Shown: positions 1 to 4,015 of the stretch, piece by piece
Layout: each line of letters opens with the position of its first letter
Numbering within the stretch: position 1 is the first letter of the stretch
Source of the DNA: JADGGV01 sp035715725
GTDB taxonomy: Bacteria > Gemmatimonadota > Gemmatimonadetes > Longimicrobiales > RSA9
Length of the DNA stretch: 6,948 nt
Assembly: GCA_035715725.1 (NCBI GenBank)
Contig: DASTKT010000175.1
Span: 1 to 6,948, forward strand
Direction: 5' to 3'
The notes under the pieces: generated by a model
Seen by the model: only the letters and a program-made list of their open reading frames with translations
Told to the model about the DNA's origin: nothing
Database searches by the model: none
Translations under genes and position numbers: made by a program

Positions 1-92
1 TCGGCGACCCACTCCGTACTGACGAGCGTCTCGGGGTGACGATAGCCTCGCGCCTCGATGGCGCTCCTGGCGGTGGCCTCCTGCGAGCCCAT
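1..92 (-). CDS. Rhodanese-type thiosulfate sulfurtransferase, N-terminal part
   Basis: Only the first 30 codons lie in the window; the gene runs off the left edge. The peptide contains YRHPETLVSTEWVA, which resembles the opening of tandem-rhodanese sulfurtransferases (thiosulfate or 3-mercaptopyruvate as sulfur donor), where a 'hP-vLVst-WvaehL' segment precedes the first rhodanese domain. The ATG at 92-90 was chosen because GGAGGAGG lies just upstream, 4 nt from the start. No signal peptide is visible, which fits a cytoplasmic enzyme. The catalytic cysteine is outside the window, so activity cannot be judged. The call rests on a short motif and start-site context. Another rhodanese-fold protein is possible. 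Confidence 0.68.
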   Translation of the reverse strand, partial: MGSQEATARSAIEARGYRHPETLVSTEWVA

Positions 93-96
93 GCGG

Positions 97-104
97 CCTC
101 CTCC
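97..104 (-). promoter_or_regulatory. Shine-Dalgarno site of the sulfurtransferase gene
   Basis: On the minus strand this reads GGAGGAGG, ending 4 nt before the ATG at 92-90. It is a near-ideal ribosome binding site and supports a real gene entering from the left edge. Confidence 0.7.
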
Positions 105-175
105 GGCTGGGGTATGCATCGCGCCGGCGGCTCGCGGGGATTGCGACCGCGCCGTGCGTCTGATCCGGTTGAATC

Positions 176-193
176 GGGGATGCGAAAATCCCC
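176..193. other. Perfect stem-loop in the spacer upstream of the sulfurtransferase
   Basis: GGGGAT (176-181) and ATCCCC (188-193) form a perfect 6-bp stem around the 6-nt loop GCGAAA. There is no T-run on either strand, so a classical intrinsic terminator is not supported. It lies about 84 nt upstream of the sulfurtransferase start. It could be a leader hairpin, an operator, or part of the end of the lipoprotein transcript. The rest of 93-384 shows no convincing gene. Confidence 0.35.
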
Positions 194-286
194 CCCGGGA
201 GCCGTCGGTGGCGCGCGAGGGGGTCCGCGCGAAGGTAGACGGGGCACCGGTCGGATGCAAGCACCGGGACGCCGGCGGCGTTACGA

Positions 287-300
287 GCGCCCGCGGGCGC
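287..300. repeat. 14-bp perfect palindrome in the lipoprotein-sulfurtransferase spacer
   Basis: GCGCCCGCGGGCGC is its own reverse complement. It lies 85 nt beyond the lipoprotein stop codon and 30 nt from a longer imperfect hairpin (330-364). It could be a protein-binding palindrome or a secondary termination structure; GC-rich sequence also makes such palindromes more likely by chance. Confidence 0.35.
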
Positions 301-329
301 CTGGTCGAGCCGCCGCGCCGCGCGCCGAC

Positions 330-364
330 GGGTGCCTGGTGCGCCCATCGGCGCCCCCGCACCC
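330..364 (-). terminator. Candidate hairpin terminator of the lipoprotein gene
   Basis: GGGTGC (330-335) pairs with GCACCC (359-364). Inside, GCGCC (341-345) pairs with GGCGC (350-354) around a CATC loop. This long imperfect hairpin begins 20 nt after the lipoprotein stop. No T-tract follows on the minus strand, so it is at best a T-less terminator of the kind inferred in high-GC genomes, or an mRNA 3'-end stabiliser. Confidence 0.35.
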
Positions 365-384
365 GCCGGCCCGAAACCGCCGCG

Positions 385-1254
385 CTACGCGCGCACGTCG
401 AAGCGCTGCATCCCGGCGCTCGCCGCGCCGCGGAAGAAGTGCGGCTGGCCGGCGGCACCGGGCTGGCCGAACGAGCGCCGCGCGCCGCCGCCGGGGCCGC
501 GGAAGAAGCGCAGGCACCCCGAGGCGCGCTGCTCGGGCGTCAGCACGGCCAGCATGTCCGCGCGGAGCTTCTGGAACGCGGGCGCCAGGCGCTGGTGGAT
601 CGGCTTGGCCTGCTCCAGGATCTGGCGCACCTCGTCGCGGGACTTGCCGGCCTGCCGCGCCTCCCGCGCCTGCGTCATGATGCCGCGGAGCGCCTCGAGA
701 TCCGCCTTGTTGGCCTGCTGGAACGCCTGCCGCAGGCTGCGGATCTGCGCCTTCTGCGCGTCCGAGAGCGGCTGGGCGCCGGCGGCGGTGCAGCGCCCGG
801 GCCCGTGCGCCGCGAGCCAGTCCTTCTGCGCCGGCGTCAGCACGGCCTCGATGTCGGTGCGGAGCTTCTGGACGGCGGGGGCGAGGCGCTCGTGGATCGG
901 CCTGGCCTGCTCCAGGACCTGGCGGAGCTGGTCGCGCGTCTGGCCGCCCTTCCGGGCGTCGCGGGCCTGCTTCATGATGGCGCGGAGCGCGTCGAGGTCG
1001 GCCTTGTTGGCCTGCTGGAACGCCTCACGGAGCGCCTTGATCCGCGCCTGCTGGTCCGCGCTGAGCTTCAGCTCCGGCGGCAGCGCGCGGAGGAAGCCGA
1101 CGCCGTGGACGCCGGGCCCATCGCCGAGGCCGGCGCCGCCCGCCAGCGTAGCGGCCGAGAGCGCGTCGTCGGCGCTGGCCGGCGGCGCGGTGGTATCCTT
1201 GCCGCAGCCGGCGAAGAGGCCGGCCGCGAGGGCGAAAACGAGGAGCTTGCGCAT
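385..1254 (-). CDS. Lipoprotein with two tandem Spy/CpxP-like (LTxxQ) domains
   Basis: The protein has 289 aa. Residues 1-16 are a short signal peptide (MRKLLVFALAAGLFAG) followed by C17, a lipobox-like site with F at -3 where L is usual. A Thr/Pro/Ala-rich linker leads to two near-identical helical domains, residues 64-144 and 163-243. Each opens with an LSxxQ motif (LSADQ, LSDAQ) and closes with LTPxQ (LTPAQ, LTPEQ). This paired motif marks Spy/CpxP-type periplasmic chaperones and stress sensors. The two domains match at 55 of 81 positions. The tail (244-289) is Gly/Phe/Arg-rich, with FFRG occurring twice. CpxP and Spy themselves have a single domain and are soluble; here two domains sit on a lipid anchor. 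The start has AGG 7 nt upstream (minus strand). A role in envelope protein folding, or in sensing as in CpxP or metal-responsive relatives, is inferred. No two-component genes are in view. Confidence 0.8.
   Translation of the reverse strand: MRKLLVFALAAGLFAGCGKDTTAPPASADDALSAATLAGGAGLGDGPGVHGVGFLRALPPELKLSADQQARIKALREAFQQANKADLDALRAIMKQARDARKGGQTRDQLRQVLEQARPIHERLAPAVQKLRTDIEAVLTPAQKDWLAAHGPGRCTAAGAQPLSDAQKAQIRSLRQAFQQANKADLEALRGIMTQAREARQAGKSRDEVRQILEQAKPIHQRLAPAFQKLRADMLAVLTPEQRASGCLRFFRGPGGGARRSFGQPGAAGQPHFFRGAASAGMQRFDVRA
526..1065 (-). repeat. 297-bp-period internal duplication in the lipoprotein gene
   Basis: The copies at 823-1065 and 526-768 encode the two Spy-like domains and are offset by exactly 297 bp (99 codons). 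Identity extends to DNA: 25 nt match exactly at 704-728 and 1001-1025, encoding the AFQQANKAD segment. Encoded identity is about 68%. This points to an in-frame tandem duplication within a single ancestral domain gene. Confidence 0.85.
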
Positions 1255-1382
1255 GAAGAGACCTGCCTTCCCGGGAAACGGATCCCGTCGAATCGTCGCC
1301 GGCGAGAGGAGCCGCGGACACGCGCCCCTCTCCGGCGGTAAGACGTCTCGAGCGGCAAGGGCGTTAAAGGGAGGATCGAGGC

Positions 1383-2045
1383 ATGACGGACGGCTTCGCT
1401 GACGCGCCGCGGATCGTGGCCGGGCGGCGCGTGCGCCCCGTGACCATCGAGGTGGCGCCGGGGCTCCGCGTCTCGGTGCTGGAAGCGGCCGACGCCGACG
1501 AGCACCTGGCGGCGACGCTGCGGGACGGGACGGACCTCTACGCGGGGATCCTGTGGCCGACGGCGGTCGCGGCCGCGCGGGCGCTCGCGGCGCGCGTCGC
1601 CGCGGGGGAGCGCGTGCTCGACCTCGGCGCGGGGACCGGGCTCTCGGCGCTCGCCGCGGCCCGGCGCGGCGCCCACGCCGTGGCGCTCGACCACGACCCG
1701 TTCGCGCTCGAGCTCGTCTCCACGGCGGCGGCGTTGCAGGGGCTCGCGCTCGAGGCGCGCCACTTCGACCTCGCCGGCGACGAGCCGCTGCCCCCCGCCG
1801 ACACGGTCGTGCTGGCCGATGTGCTCTACGAGCCGGCGCTGGCGCGCGCCGCGGCCGCCCGGGTCGCGGAGGCGGCGGCCCGTGGCGCCCGCGCCCTCGT
1901 CGGCGATCCCGGGAGGCTGGCGCGGGCGGAGTTCGTCGCGGCGCTGCGGGCGGAAGGCCTCGACGTCGCCTTCGAGGAGACGACGGTCGAGGTGCCGGGA
2001 GACCCGCTCCCGGCGACGGTCGGGCTGGCGTGGATCGGCGGCTGA
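1383..2045 (+). CDS. Class I SAM methyltransferase, ETF-beta lysine methyltransferase-like
   Basis: The 220-aa protein has a Rossmann-type SAM-binding core. Motif I is VLDLGAGTG (residues 78-86), an acidic residue D103 ends strand 2 (ALDHD), and L144-Y149 reads LADVLY, giving the DxxY motif (D146-Y149) of the METTL/'methyltransferase 16' lysine methyltransferases. Upstream of motif I, LWPTAVAAARAL (57-68) matches the W-P/S-x5-L helix of that group. VGDPGR (173-178) is also reminiscent of ETF-beta lysine methyltransferases, which modify the electron-transfer flavoprotein beta subunit. Bacterial members are often labelled PrmA-like, but the N-terminal L11-recognition domain of PrmA is absent. 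AGGGAGG ends 8 nt before the ATG, so the start is secure. The substrate is inferred, not shown; another protein-lysine or small-molecule target is possible. Confidence 0.75.
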   Translation: MTDGFADAPRIVAGRRVRPVTIEVAPGLRVSVLEAADADEHLAATLRDGTDLYAGILWPTAVAAARALAARVAAGERVLDLGAGTGLSALAAARRGAHAVALDHDPFALELVSTAAALQGLALEARHFDLAGDEPLPPADTVVLADVLYEPALARAAAARVAEAAARGARALVGDPGRLARAEFVAALRAEGLDVAFEETTVEVPGDPLPATVGLAWIGG

Positions 2046-2060
2046 GCCGGACGGCCGGCG

Positions 2061-2092
2061 GCGCGCGCAGCCGGCGGCGGGGCCGCGCGCGC
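2061..2092. terminator. Candidate hairpin between convergent methyltransferase and tesB
   Basis: GCGCGCGC at 2061-2068 can pair with GCGCGCGC at 2085-2092 across a 16-nt loop, 15 nt after the methyltransferase stop. It is GC-only with no T-run, so it is a weak prediction in a GC-rich background. Confidence 0.3.
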
Positions 2093-2108
2093 TCTGGTCA
2101 CCGCGCAA

Positions 2109-2123
2109 CCCGGCCGGGCCGGG
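2109..2123. terminator. Candidate hairpin just past the tesB stop codon
   Basis: CCCGGC (2109-2114), loop CGG, and GCCGGG (2118-2123) form a perfect 6-bp stem starting 6 nt beyond the tesB stop. It is a plausible transcript end for tesB, possibly bidirectional. No T-tract is present. Confidence 0.4.
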
Positions 2124-2129
2124 CGGCGC

Positions 2130-2987
2130 TCACCGCAGCCGGACCAGCCCCTCCTGCGCCACCGACGCCACGAGCGTCCCGTCCCGCGTGAAGATGCTGC
2201 CGCGCGCGAAGCCGCGCGCGCCGGCGGTGGCGGGGGAGTCGCTGGCGTAGAGGAGCCATTCGTCCACGCGGAAGCGACGGTGGAACCAGATCGCGTGATC
2301 GAGGGAGGCGACCTGGAGGTCCGGCTGGCGCACGGTGAGTGCGTGCGGCTGGAGCGTCGTCGCCAGGATCCCGTAGTCGGAGGCGTAGGCCAGCACGGCC
2401 TGGTGCGAGAGCAGGTCGTCGGGCATGGTGCCGATGGCGCGGAGCCACATGTAGCGCACCGGCGGGAGCGGCGTGGGCGCGAACGGGTCGACCTGCGTGA
2501 CCAGCCGGTAGTCGAGCGGACGGTCCTGCGTCAGGACCCGGCGGAGCGGCTCGGGGATGCGGTCCGCCATGCCGCGCAGCAGGTCCAGCTCCGAGGGAAG
2601 CGCCTCGGGCGGCGGCACCTCCGGCATCGCGATCTGGTGCTCCGGGCCGGACTCCGCCGCCTGGAACGACGCCGACATGTTGAAGATCGCGCGGCCGTGC
2701 TGGATCGCCGTCACCTGGCGCGTGGCGAAGCTCTTCCCGTCGCGCAGCCGGTCCACGAAGTAGACGATCGGGATCGACAGGTCGCCCGGGAGGATGAAGT
2801 AGCCGTGCAGCGAGTGCGCGTCGCGCTCCTCCTCCACCGTGCGGCGCGCGGCGACGAGCGCCTGCGCCAGCACCTGGCCGCCGAACACGCGGCCGGTGCC
2901 GACGTCGCGGTTGCGGCCGCGGTAGATGTTGAACTCGATGGGCTCGAGGTCGAGCAGCTCGAGCAGGTCGTGAACGGTGTAGGACAT
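2130..2987 (-). CDS. tesB: Acyl-CoA thioesterase II (TesB)
   Basis: The 285-aa length matches E. coli TesB (286 aa). The protein is a double hotdog that hydrolyses acyl-CoA to free fatty acid and CoA in the cytoplasm. N-terminal hotdog: FNIYRGRNRDVGTGRVFGGQ (19-38), then LHGYFILPGD (60-69). C-terminal hotdog: AYASDYGIL (200-208), SLDHAIWFHRRFRVDEWLLY (228-247) and ASVAQEG (274-280). The catalytic triad positions fall at the same numbers as in E. coli: D204, S228 (Thr in E. coli) and Q278. The ATG at 2987-2985 gives the expected N-terminus (MSYTVHDLLELLDLEPIE), although only a weak G-rich element precedes it. The gene is convergent with the methyltransferase, and its upstream side abuts the repeat-bounded S23 unit. 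Substrate chain length cannot be read from the sequence. Confidence 0.95.
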   Translation of the reverse strand: MSYTVHDLLELLDLEPIEFNIYRGRNRDVGTGRVFGGQVLAQALVAARRTVEEERDAHSLHGYFILPGDLSIPIVYFVDRLRDGKSFATRQVTAIQHGRAIFNMSASFQAAESGPEHQIAMPEVPPPEALPSELDLLRGMADRIPEPLRRVLTQDRPLDYRLVTQVDPFAPTPLPPVRYMWLRAIGTMPDDLLSHQAVLAYASDYGILATTLQPHALTVRQPDLQVASLDHAIWFHRRFRVDEWLLYASDSPATAGARGFARGSIFTRDGTLVASVAQEGLVRLR

Positions 2988-3155
2988 GGCGGGCCCCGGT
3001 CGGCGCGCGGGTGCGGGCGCAGTGCGTATGGCGACGGGGGAAGTTCACGGCGCATCCAGCCGCCGGCAAGGGCCGGCGGGCGGGCGGGCGCGGGGGCGAA
3101 GTAACGACGGGTCGAACGGCGGGTGGGGGCGAGGACTGCGGGCGGGGGCGAGAGG

Positions 3156-3181
3156 GGGACCACTACGGGTCCGACGGCGGG
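3156..3181 (+). repeat. 26-bp exact inverted-repeat core, left copy
   Basis: These 26 nt, beginning GGGACCACTACGGGTC and ending CGACGGCGGG, are the exact reverse complement of 3836-3861. The two copies are 654 nt apart. In a transcript spanning both, they would form a perfect 26-bp helix closing a loop that contains the S23 coding region. Confidence 0.9.
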
Positions 3182-3205
3182 TGGGGGCGGGACTGCGGGT
3201 GGGGG
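3179..3205 (+). other. G-quadruplex-capable tract in the left arm
   Basis: Five runs of at least three G occur within 27 nt, separated by T, C, ACTGC and T. This meets the usual G3+/short-loop rule for quadruplex formation on the plus strand. Confidence 0.6.
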
Positions 3206-3258
3206 CGAGCGCGGGCGCGGGCGCGAGCCCACGGCGGGTGCAACGGCGGGCGGGGGGC

Positions 3259-3309
3259 GCATCACCGGTCCGCTCGCATCACCGGTCCGCTCGCATCACC
3301 GGTCCGGTC
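3259..3309. repeat. 17-bp tandem repeat, three copies
   Basis: GCATCACCGGTCCGCTC occurs at 3259-3275 and 3276-3292, and with one mismatch (GGTC at the end) at 3293-3309. The unit contains the palindrome ACCGGT. The array begins where the left arm ends and lies beyond the S23 stop codon on its strand. Confidence 0.9.
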
Positions 3310-3310
3310 C

Positions 3311-3368
3311 CTTCACCCGTCGGGGCGCTCCACCTCCGGGCGCTCCACCTCCGGGCGCTTCACCCGTC
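3311..3368. repeat. 15-bp tandem repeats framed by an 11-bp direct repeat at the S23 stop
   Basis: GGGCGCTCCACCTCC is repeated exactly at 3323-3337 and 3338-3352, with a diverged third copy at 3353-3367. The array is framed by CTTCACCCGTC at 3311-3321 and 3358-3368. The inner copy carries the S23 stop codon (TCA at 3360-3362, TGA on the minus strand), so the gene's last codons and stop (GACGGGTGA) are repeated 47 nt downstream, out of frame with the first. Confidence 0.85.
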
Positions 3369-3719
3369 CGCCCGCTCCTCCAGGGCGAGGATGGCGGCCG
3401 TCAGCATGCCCACGCACGCACCTGCGAGGTCCTCGGCCTCGCGGACCTCCCGATCGGTGAAGACGCGCCGGATCCCCAGCCGCCGCAGGACGGCTCGTGT
3501 CTCGCTCGCTGCTGTTCCAGCGATCTCGTAGGCCGCGATCTTCAGCTTCGGTCGGAAGGAGCCGGCCCCCTCCGCCATGGTGAAGAGCACCGGATCGGCG
3601 GAGCGCTCGAGGGGGTCCGCCGGCTTCGGCGCATGCGCCTTCGCGCGGGGCAGCCGCCGGTCCACCTCGACGGCGAGCGCCTCCGCCGCCTGGACCTTGC
3701 GCATCCGCTCGAGCCGCAT
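3360..3719 (-). CDS. Four-helix-bundle protein, S23 / 23S rRNA intervening-sequence family
   Basis: The protein has 119 aa, the usual size for this family. The diagnostic segment is FTMAEGAG (46-53), corresponding to the 'N-[IVL]-AEG-[AS]' signature between helices. It is followed by an amphipathic helix with Y64 and the pattern AxxEIAGTAASETRAVLRRLGI (62-83), and a C-terminal helix AGACVGMLTAAILALEE (99-115). Family members form small homo-oligomeric four-helix bundles; they were first found encoded in 23S rRNA intervening sequences, and the DGR accessory protein Avd is related. Most stand-alone members have no known function. The start at 3719 is fixed by AAGGAG 7 nt upstream; a longer frame up to 3875 would run into the repeats and is not used. 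The first helix looks shorter than usual. The gene lies between inverted repeat arms and is divergent from the kinase gene. Confidence 0.8.
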   Translation of the reverse strand: MRLERMRKVQAAEALAVEVDRRLPRAKAHAPKPADPLERSADPVLFTMAEGAGSFRPKLKIAAYEIAGTAASETRAVLRRLGIRRVFTDREVREAEDLAGACVGMLTAAILALEERADG

Positions 3720-3726
3720 GGGTCCA

Positions 3727-3732
3727 CTCCTT
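3727..3732 (-). promoter_or_regulatory. Shine-Dalgarno site fixing the S23 start
   Basis: The minus strand reads AAGGAG, with 7 nt to the ATG at 3719-3717. It decides between this start and upstream in-frame ATGs at 3755 and 3875, neither of which gives family-like sequence. Confidence 0.8.
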
Positions 3733-3835
3733 CGCCGAGGGTGGGGCGCGGCCATGGCCCGTTGCGCCACCGCCTGCCCGCCCCGCCACCGCCCGCCGTG
3801 CTCCCGCTTTGGGCCCGCGCTCGCGCCCGCGCCCG

Positions 3836-3861
3836 CCCGCCGTCGGACCCGTAGTGGTCCC
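3836..3861 (-). repeat. 26-bp exact inverted-repeat core, right copy
   Basis: Exact reverse complement of 3156-3181. Together the two copies define the symmetry of the S23 unit. Confidence 0.9.
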
Positions 3862-3877
3862 GCCCTTGCCCCCACCC
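3859..3877 (-). other. G-quadruplex-capable tract in the right arm
   Basis: The minus strand reads GGGTGGGGGCAAGGGCGGG: four G-runs with loops T, CAA and C. It lies in the sense orientation upstream of the S23 gene. The left arm has a matching tract on the opposite strand. Confidence 0.6.
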
Positions 3878-3922
3878 GCCGTTGGACCCGTAGTTGTCCA
3901 GCCGTTCCCTCGCCCCCGCCGC

Positions 3923-3951
3923 TTGGTGAACCCGCCCCGCACCGTTACCTT
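3923..3951 (+). promoter_or_regulatory. Weak sigma-70-like promoter candidate for the kinase operon
   Basis: TTGGTG (3923-3928), 17 nt, then TACCTT (3946-3951). Each hexamer matches three of six consensus positions, but spacing and position suit the gene starting at 4016. It sits directly outside the right repeat arm. Confidence 0.25.
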
Positions 3952-3965
3952 TCGCGGTAGACCGC

Positions 3966-3981
3966 CCGCGGCCCGCCGCGG
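3966..3981 (+). other. Leader hairpin upstream of the kinase-RapZ gene
   Basis: CCGCGG-CCCG-CCGCGG forms a perfect 6-bp stem with a 4-nt loop, ending 34 nt before the ATG. It would lie in the 5' untranslated region if transcription starts near the candidate promoter. A regulatory role is unproven. Confidence 0.35.
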
Positions 3982-4015
3982 ACGCCCTCGTTCCTTCCCC
4001 ACCGTTGGACAGCTC

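Larger units (their letters stand above)
3090..3255 (+). repeat. Left inverted-repeat arm (G-rich on the plus strand)
   Basis: The arm is built from degenerate copies of a unit of the form ACTACGGGTCCAACGGCGGG followed by TGGGGGCG. Copies begin near 3103 (diverged, ACGACGGGTCG) and 3161 (ACTACGGGTCC), with extra GACTGCGGGYGGGGGCGAG pieces between and after them. Read on the plus strand it matches the reverse complement of 3789-3921. Relative to that arm it carries insertions that lengthen it by about 30 nt. Confidence 0.8.
3090..3921 (-). mobile_element. Candidate S23-bearing element bounded by inverted repeat arms
   Basis: Two homologous, diverged G/C-skewed arms (3090-3255 and 3789-3921) face each other in inverted orientation. 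They enclose one small gene (3360-3719) and two short tandem arrays. Blocks occur in the same order in both arms when read inward, ending in the shared CACGGCGGG. The unit sits in the divergent spacer between tesB and the kinase gene. No transposase, integrase or reverse transcriptase is present, and I found no convincing target-site duplication. The 23S rRNA intervening sequences that carry S23 genes also have base-paired ends, so a stand-alone relative is an inference. An alternative is that the repeats are regulatory or simply prone to inverted duplication. Confidence 0.42.
3789..3921 (-). repeat. Right inverted-repeat arm (G-rich on the minus strand)
   Basis: On the minus strand it holds two direct copies of the unit, AACTACGGGTCCAACGGCGG and CCACTACGGGTCCGACGGCG, offset by 39 nt. 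GCGGGCGCGGGCGCGAG-type sequence and a terminal CACGGCGGGCGG follow. Block order matches the left arm read on the plus strand. The arm lies about 70 nt upstream of the S23 start, inside the spacer shared with the divergent kinase gene. Confidence 0.8.

Noticed and set aside
160..200. tRNA-like fragment (GGTTGAATC followed by a stem)
   Set aside because: The T-loop match is imperfect, no acceptor, D or anticodon arm can be drawn, and no CCA end is present.
58..1341. Long plus-strand open frame over the lipoprotein gene, 427 codons
   Set aside because: It is antisense to a gene with a lipoprotein signal and duplicated Spy domains. Its own sequence is Arg/Ala/Leu-rich without a recognisable fold, a GC-codon shadow.
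2280..3104. Plus-strand open frame across tesB
   Set aside because: Antisense to a gene with an intact catalytic triad at the expected positions; composition is typical of a shadow frame.
3259..3367. CRISPR array
   Set aside because: The 15- and 17-bp units are contiguous, without unique spacers, and no cas gene is present.
3720..3875. N-terminal extension of the S23 protein to an upstream ATG at 3875
   Set aside because: The extra 52 codons are Arg/Gly-rich repeat translation, while AAGGAG lies 7 nt before the ATG at 3719 and yields the usual family length.
3090..3921. Diversity-generating retroelement, because Avd belongs to the S23-like fold
   Set aside because: No reverse transcriptase, template repeat/variable repeat pair or C-type-lectin target is in the window.
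3090..3921. Ordinary insertion sequence
   Set aside because: No transposase is encoded between the arms, the arms are internally repetitive, and no convincing target duplication was found; only GTTCAC-type 6-mers recur outside the arms, which is within chance.
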